DNA from: a virus
Virus record (IMG/VR): IMGVR_UViG_3300021964_000471
Span: 1-25,422 of that record
Direction: 5' to 3' (one strand)
DNA length: 25,422 bases
In this document: piece by piece, positions 21,635-25,422 of the stretch
Numbering within the stretch: the first letter of the stretch is position 1
How the letters are laid out: every line of letters begins with the position of its first letter
Translations under genes and position numbers: made by a program
The notes under the pieces: generated by a model
Seen by the model: the letters and a program-made list of their open reading frames with translations, nothing else
Databases searched by the model: none
Told to the model about the DNA's origin: nothing

Positions 21635-22377
21635 AGATGTTTTACTTCCGTTGCCCAGTCTTGCATACAGTCTAATTCTACATGAAAGTTATCTGGCATT
21701 AGCCCGTTGTGCTTTACAGCATACTCAAAAGGTGTAAGATCAATATAGTTGTGCCAGTAGATTTGCTCGTATAATGGATGATCTTTTCTTAGATGTCCAA
21801 ATTGTTTTTTATTCTTCTCATCAAAAACATCAGCAATAAAGCTGAATCGATAATCGATTTTGTAATTTTCTGCATAGCATTGTATCTTTAACAAAGATAA
21901 TAACGTTTGAGTTTGCCAATGATAATTTGCATCAATTGCAAAGGTTTCCAAGGCCAATTGTTCCACACTGTGGCCTGTATTAAATAAACCGCGTGTTAAG
22001 GTTTCGTTTTTCTTTACTGCTGGTAACTCATTCCACTCCATGAAACTGGTTATATCAGGCCAATTTGGTCCTTTCATTTTGTTATAATTGTCAGTGGGAA
22101 AAGGTTTATTAGGCAAGTGTATGTATTGTGTTCCATGAACATTGGTTGTATACACCTCTTGTGATTTCACATGACTAGGCAATGTTAAATCCAAGCGATT
22201 TATCCCGGACCAAAGCACAAATATTTTTTCTGGTGTTTCTTGGTTAGTTTCTAAATATATGCTATCAGCAATATAACCATTGCCGGCTACAACACTGCCT
22301 AAGTTTTTGTGTTGTCCAAGTAATAATTGTGGCCAACTGGCTCCATATGTGTAACTACAACCACTAACTAAATTCAT
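21628..22377 (-). CDS. SGNH/GDSL-type hydrolase, probable esterase
   Basis: A 249-residue protein matching the four SGNH blocks. Block I is GCSYTYG with nucleophile S8, block II is AGNGYIAD, block III is WSGIN with N60, and block V is PDNFH with D229 and H232 (DxxH). SGNH enzymes in such clusters typically remove or add O-acetyl groups on sugars. The start, ATG 22377, has GGA nine bases upstream and puts block I at the very N-terminus; the frame extends 15 codons further, deep inside the upstream gene. It overlaps that gene by 14 bases. A transferase rather than hydrolase activity is possible. Confidence 0.75.
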   Translation of the reverse strand: MNLVSGCSYTYGASWPQLLLGQHKNLGSVVAGNGYIADSIYLETNQETPEKIFVLWSGINRLDLTLPSHVKSQEVYTTNVHGTQYIHLPNKPFPTDNYNKMKGPNWPDITSFMEWNELPAVKKNETLTRGLFNTGHSVEQLALETFAIDANYHWQTQTLLSLLKIQCYAENYKIDYRFSFIADVFDEKNKKQFGHLRKDHPLYEQIYWHNYIDLTPFEYAVKHNGLMPDNFHVELDCMQDWATEVKHLW

Positions 22378-23347
22378 TGTGTTTTTCCGCACTGAGTAAA
22401 CATTTTTTATGTGCGTCTCCACTTAGGAAGTGCTGAATATTGAATTCAATATTGTCTAATTCCATCAAGTAAAGATCGTGCCAATCTGCGTGTTTTAAAT
22501 TTTTAAAAGGTAAAAGCATTTGTAATAATTTATGCAATCTAATCACAGGGTTGATTTCTTTGTCAAAGTCATAGTCAAATAATGTGTCATACAAACGATA
22601 TCCGTACAGGTCTCGTATTGTAGAATGCCATAATGGCTGTGCATAAGCTACAAAGAGTCCGCGGGTTACAACACTGTAAACAAACTTTTCAGTGATAAAA
22701 GGCTGATAACTGTGACTCCAACTTTCGCTTACTAAATTCACAAAGCTCTGTGTAATAGTACTAGCCAGGGCTTGTATATTGCTTGCATGAGCAAATCTAT
22801 CCTGGTGCCAAGTGTTCATCGAATAAACTTTTTGTGAAAACTTATTATCATGAGATACTAAAAATTTTCTATAAAATCGAGTTTGGTGTTCGTTGAGATA
22901 ATCTTTTAAATGGCCATCGATGCTATCAGGAGTGTATGCAAAATTTTTAGTACAACTTTCATCATTCCATAATTCTAATGCATGCACAGCACTGGTTAGC
23001 ATGCGTCGACCTACATGTCCACTTCCATTGAAACAGCATAAAAAATTCTTGTATTCAAGAGGTGGATGACGAGTATAGGTTTTGAGCCCTGCGTAAAGAT
23101 ATTCTTCGCCTAACTCTGGGTCCCATAATAGATCAAGATTTGTATAGTTTTTTTTAACCTGGGGTAAAAAAGGCATTGCCCAGCGTACCAAAGTACGAGG
23201 ACCGGGCAGTGCCTGAAAATGATCTAACAGAGGATTCTGAAGATCTTGATTAAACCCATTGATATAGTCCCGTAGGACAATCAACCCAGGCCTAGGACCT
23301 GGGTGATTGAGATAATAGTCGTATTGGGCTACATCAATATCCCACAT
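22364..23347 (-). CDS. Exostosin/glycosyltransferase-like protein
   Basis: A 327-residue protein whose C-terminal half carries a motif seen in exostosin-type and phage glycosyltransferases. PFITEKFVYSVVTRGLFVAY (216-235) is followed by the YRLYDTLFDYDFDKEIN segment (250-266), an acidic run with spaced Asp. The N-terminal part has a Rossmann-like strand FLCCFNGSGHVGRRML at 102-116, also seen in the truncated protein at 1-528. The donor and acceptor are unknown. It starts three bases after the gp32 stop, without a strong ribosome site, so it is likely translated by coupling to gp32. Confidence 0.75.
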   Translation of the reverse strand: MWDIDVAQYDYYLNHPGPRPGLIVLRDYINGFNQDLQNPLLDHFQALPGPRTLVRWAMPFLPQVKKNYTNLDLLWDPELGEEYLYAGLKTYTRHPPLEYKNFLCCFNGSGHVGRRMLTSAVHALELWNDESCTKNFAYTPDSIDGHLKDYLNEHQTRFYRKFLVSHDNKFSQKVYSMNTWHQDRFAHASNIQALASTITQSFVNLVSESWSHSYQPFITEKFVYSVVTRGLFVAYAQPLWHSTIRDLYGYRLYDTLFDYDFDKEINPVIRLHKLLQMLLPFKNLKHADWHDLYLMELDNIEFNIQHFLSGDAHKKCLLSAEKHNEFS

Positions 23348-23350
23348 TGA

Positions 23351-24334
23351 TCAACCGGTTTGGCGAGCTCGAATTTTCGCAAGAATATCTTGAGCGTTTT
23401 GTCCGCCGGAACTAGCTTCAGTTGCCACTGGTTCGCTTGCTGGTGTATCTGTGGTATCAAATGGCACGTCTGTAGCAACAGGAACATTTTCCTGTACTGG
23501 TGCCGGTGTTGGAACAGGTGTTGCATTAGACTCACTACGAGCAGGAGCCGCCATCCCGACGGGACGGAAATATTGTCCCCAGCGTTCCATGTCAAAGCTT
23601 TGTCCATCAACACTTGCTTCAAACATTTCTACCATAACCTTAAGCTCAACATCTGTTGGCTTTTTAGGCAGAAAATCATTAAGGTTATACAAACCATGTG
23701 TTTCAATGGCTGCACGTTCTTGATCAGTAAGTGCAGATTCTTTACGAGCCCATTTAGATGTGCTGTAATCTGCATAACCGCCTTTGGAAGTTTTAGTAAT
23801 GCGGAAGTCCAATCCATTGTCGTAATCTGTTGGCAGTTCTTCCAAATCTGGATCCATTAATGCGGCTTTGATAATTTGAAAGATTTGCGGACCAATGATA
23901 AATCGGCGAATTGGATTCTCTGGTGTTTCGTCATCTGCGAGTGCATTTTCTCGAACAAATCCTTGAAACACATAACTGCGTTTTTTCCAATAACGCCGAC
24001 CCATTTCTTCCAATGAGCTGTCTTTGAACCATGTACGAACTTCTTGTAAGATAGGACATGTTTCATTCCACATCTCAACACAAGGTACTTGCACCAGAGT
24101 GCTCTTACTATCCATTTCGCCTTTTACACCAGCGAATGGCAGTTTGATCATTGCACGTTCTGCCCAGAAGAATGTGTTTTGTGGATTTTCATCCGGAAGG
24201 AATCGCAGTGTAGTGTTAGTACCTTCTGCCATATTCCAATGTGGATAAATTGCGTTGTCGCCACCTGATGTGCGGGAACCGCCAGTGTTTTCTTGTGCTT
24301 GTAGACGAGCACGGATTTCTGCTAAAGATGCCAT
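23351..24334 (-). CDS. 32: Single-stranded DNA-binding protein gp32
   Basis: A 327-residue T4 gp32-type protein, slightly longer than T4's 301. The N-terminal segment (MASLAEIRARLQAQENT) is basic and may drive cooperativity. The core has WNETCPILQEVRTWF, RRYWKKRSYVFQGFV and FIIGPQIFQIIKAALMDPDL, characteristic of the OB-fold core. Only C85 and C93 are evident, so the T4 zinc site (H-C-C-C) is not intact. The C-terminal ~70 residues are a Thr/Pro/acidic linker ending in a basic ILAKIRARQ tail similar to the N-terminus. It coats single-stranded DNA for replication, recombination and repair. The ATG has GAGG about eight bases upstream. Confidence 0.92.
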   Translation of the reverse strand: MASLAEIRARLQAQENTGGSRTSGGDNAIYPHWNMAEGTNTTLRFLPDENPQNTFFWAERAMIKLPFAGVKGEMDSKSTLVQVPCVEMWNETCPILQEVRTWFKDSSLEEMGRRYWKKRSYVFQGFVRENALADDETPENPIRRFIIGPQIFQIIKAALMDPDLEELPTDYDNGLDFRITKTSKGGYADYSTSKWARKESALTDQERAAIETHGLYNLNDFLPKKPTDVELKVMVEMFEASVDGQSFDMERWGQYFRPVGMAAPARSESNATPVPTPAPVQENVPVATDVPFDTTDTPASEPVATEASSGGQNAQDILAKIRARQTG

Positions 24335-24376
24335 GATATTTTCCTCTTGTTGCCTTTGCTTTAGTTTTGCCTAATA

Positions 24377-24392
24377 ATATGCCTGTGCATAT
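24377..24392 (-). promoter_or_regulatory. Hairpin at the 5' end of the gp32 mRNA
   Basis: ATATGC (24377-24382) and GCATAT (24387-24392) form a perfect six-pair stem with a four-base loop. Given the promoter at 24400-24428, the stem would be the first structured element of the mRNA, followed by a purine-rich stretch to the ribosome site. In T4, gp32 represses its own translation by binding a 5'-end pseudoknot. Confidence 0.5.
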
Positions 24393-24399
24393 ACCGTTA

Positions 24400-24428
24400 A
24401 GTATACACAAAGATATTTAGCATGTCGA
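24400..24428 (-). promoter_or_regulatory. Early sigma70-type promoter of gp32
   Basis: On the minus strand, -35 TCGACA (24428-24423), 17 bp, -10 TATACT (24405-24400). The start of transcription is inferred near 24393, about 60 bases before the ATG. Confidence 0.7.
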
Positions 24429-24444
24429 ACAAAAAGGTTAAAAT

Positions 24445-25422
24445 TTAAAGTAGTTTTTTAATGCTTTCCAACATTGGATCTCGCTCTGCACGTAGAGCAA
24501 CTTTTCCAGTGTCTATATCATCTACTTCTTGGAGATCAAGATCAATACCAAGTTCTTTGAATCTTTGAATAATAGCACTGCTTGAGAATATATTTGCCTG
24601 AGGATTTTTTTCTCCTAATTTTGCAATCAAGTCAAACAATGTTTCATCATCAACGATATCTGCTAGTGTATTATTTGCTTCTAGCCCATCTACACCTGCA
24701 ACCAAACCTTGATTTGCCAATTGAGCAATGGTATCGCGTTGCTGTTCTGTATCGGGAAGATTGTAGGTCTCTTCTGCAATCCAACTTTCAAACATCTTCA
24801 ATGAGTCTTCAACAGGAATATAGTTGTTTTCAAAAGTTTCTATTCTTTCCATTACTTTAGTGTCAACTGTGGCTGGATGCCAGCTTTCGTGATACTTTGA
24901 ATATCCTCTTTTGCTACTTAAACTTTTTAGGTTTCGTTTGATTTCACTTCTACGGTTTTTAGCATCTGTTACCAGGGTGATTACATCTTCATCGAGATTG
25001 CGATTATGCTTTCGAACAAAATGTGTAATGCTGTTCATTTCTTTGACCATATTATGTATGTGCTGACCAAATGCATCGTAGGGTGTACCACCTTCGCTGA
25101 CATGTCTAACCATTGCTTTTGCAGCATTAAGATTTTTAAAAGGTAGTTTAAAACGTTCACCACTATTGGTTTCAACAAAAAGTTCTTCAACAAATCTGTA
25201 TCTAGGATCAGTTTCTTCTAATTTTTTGCTATGACGTATTTTAAGTTTTGCACCATCAGCAGATTTATTGTAACTTACTCGTTTTCCTCCGTAGTAAGAT
25301 TCAAATATGTTTTCGTTAACAGTGTTCATGACACGCATTCCGTGCTTGAGTTTTGTGAAATCCTTCAGACTAAAACGCATCATATTTCTACTAGCAAAGC
25401 TTTTTAGGTGGTGTAAGAAATC
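24445..25422 (-). CDS. Unrecognised protein, probably truncated at the window edge
   Basis: The ATG at 25383 gives 312 residues, but the frame stays open to the right edge (DFLHHLKSFASRN precedes it) and no ribosome site precedes that ATG, so the true start may lie outside the window. The visible protein is basic in its first half (GGKRVSYNKSADGAKLKIRH), with long charged helices in the middle (TDAKNRRSEIKRNLKSLSS), and an acidic C-terminal segment (DLDLQEVDDIDTG) before a basic end. I recognise no domain. It lies upstream of gp32. A DNA-binding or structural role is equally possible. Confidence 0.75.
   Translation of the reverse strand, partial: DFLHHLKSFASRNMMRFSLKDFTKLKHGMRVMNTVNENIFESYYGGKRVSYNKSADGAKLKIRHSKKLEETDPRYRFVEELFVETNSGERFKLPFKNLNAAKAMVRHVSEGGTPYDAFGQHIHNMVKEMNSITHFVRKHNRNLDEDVITLVTDAKNRRSEIKRNLKSLSSKRGYSKYHESWHPATVDTKVMERIETFENNYIPVEDSLKMFESWIAEETYNLPDTEQQRDTIAQLANQGLVAGVDGLEANNTLADIVDDETLFDLIAKLGEKNPQANIFSSSAIIQRFKELGIDLDLQEVDDIDTGKVALRAERDPMLESIKKLL

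Noticed and set aside
23360-23860. 166-residue plus-strand open frame
   Set aside because: It lies entirely antisense to gp32, whose identity is firm; it has a cysteine-rich random-looking composition and no ribosome site.
1-25422. Prophage or mobile-element origin, tRNA genes, CRISPR arrays
   Set aside because: No integrase, attachment repeats, transposase, tRNA cloverleaf or regularly spaced repeats could be found by eye; the layout is that of a lytic T4-type phage.

Overview
The window looks like part of the genome of a T4-type (marine, AT-rich) myovirus. The evidence is a set of T4-like replication and recombination genes that I recognise from motifs: the single-strand DNA-binding protein gp32, UvsX recombinase, a likely UvsY, UvsW helicase and a likely clamp-loader small subunit. 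Everything is on the minus strand, densely packed, with TAATG and ATGA overlaps. Regulation also looks T4-like: strong sigma70-type early promoters (TTGAC- and TATACT with 17-18 bp spacing) and TATAAATA late boxes. No tRNA, rRNA, CRISPR, insertion sequence or integrase is visible. The host cannot be read from the sequence; a marine alphaproteobacterium such as SAR11 is only a guess. No stretch longer than about 110 bases lacks a gene.

Layout in the direction of transcription (high to low coordinates). 25422-24445: an unrecognised protein, probably cut by the window edge. 24428-20397: early promoter, gp32, then a glycan-type cassette (exostosin-like glycosyltransferase, SGNH hydrolase, two P-loop/sulfotransferase-like proteins). 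20400-13331: early promoter, uvsX, a small acidic protein, a uvsY-like gene, then a second cassette of paired methyltransferases, a cytidylyltransferase-cupin fusion, an FkbM methyltransferase and two paralogous glycosyltransferases, one fused to a ParB-like domain. 13329-12728: late promoter and a beta-rich, probably virion protein. 12723-10818: promoter, DNA methyltransferase and another P-loop protein.

10821-10041: early promoter and two small conserved-looking unknowns, closed by a terminator. 10028-9308: late promoter, a 68-residue protein and a SleB-type peptidoglycan hydrolase (lysis). 9303-7514: a ParB-like DGQHR protein with a palindromic leader, plus an unknown partner. 7505-6445: early promoter and four tightly coupled small genes, including a 27-residue membrane peptide and a zinc metalloprotease. 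6467-5326: promoter, an AAA ATPase, then two hairpins, the second a textbook terminator. 5306-1: an unknown, UvsW, two unknowns, a thioredoxin-like protein with a TTG start, the clamp-loader subunit, a zinc-finger protein and a truncated glycosyltransferase-like gene.

The most interesting theme is that both core recombination genes (gp32; uvsX-uvsY) are followed, without a visible internal terminator, by surface-glycan or small-molecule modification genes, so DNA recombination and sugar chemistry appear co-transcribed. The fusions (glycosyltransferase with ParB-like domain; cytidylyltransferase with sugar-isomerase cupin) are the best candidates for something new. A set of repeated promoter/stem-loop cassettes, resembling the promoter early stem-loops described in T4-type phages, marks the boundaries between these modules.
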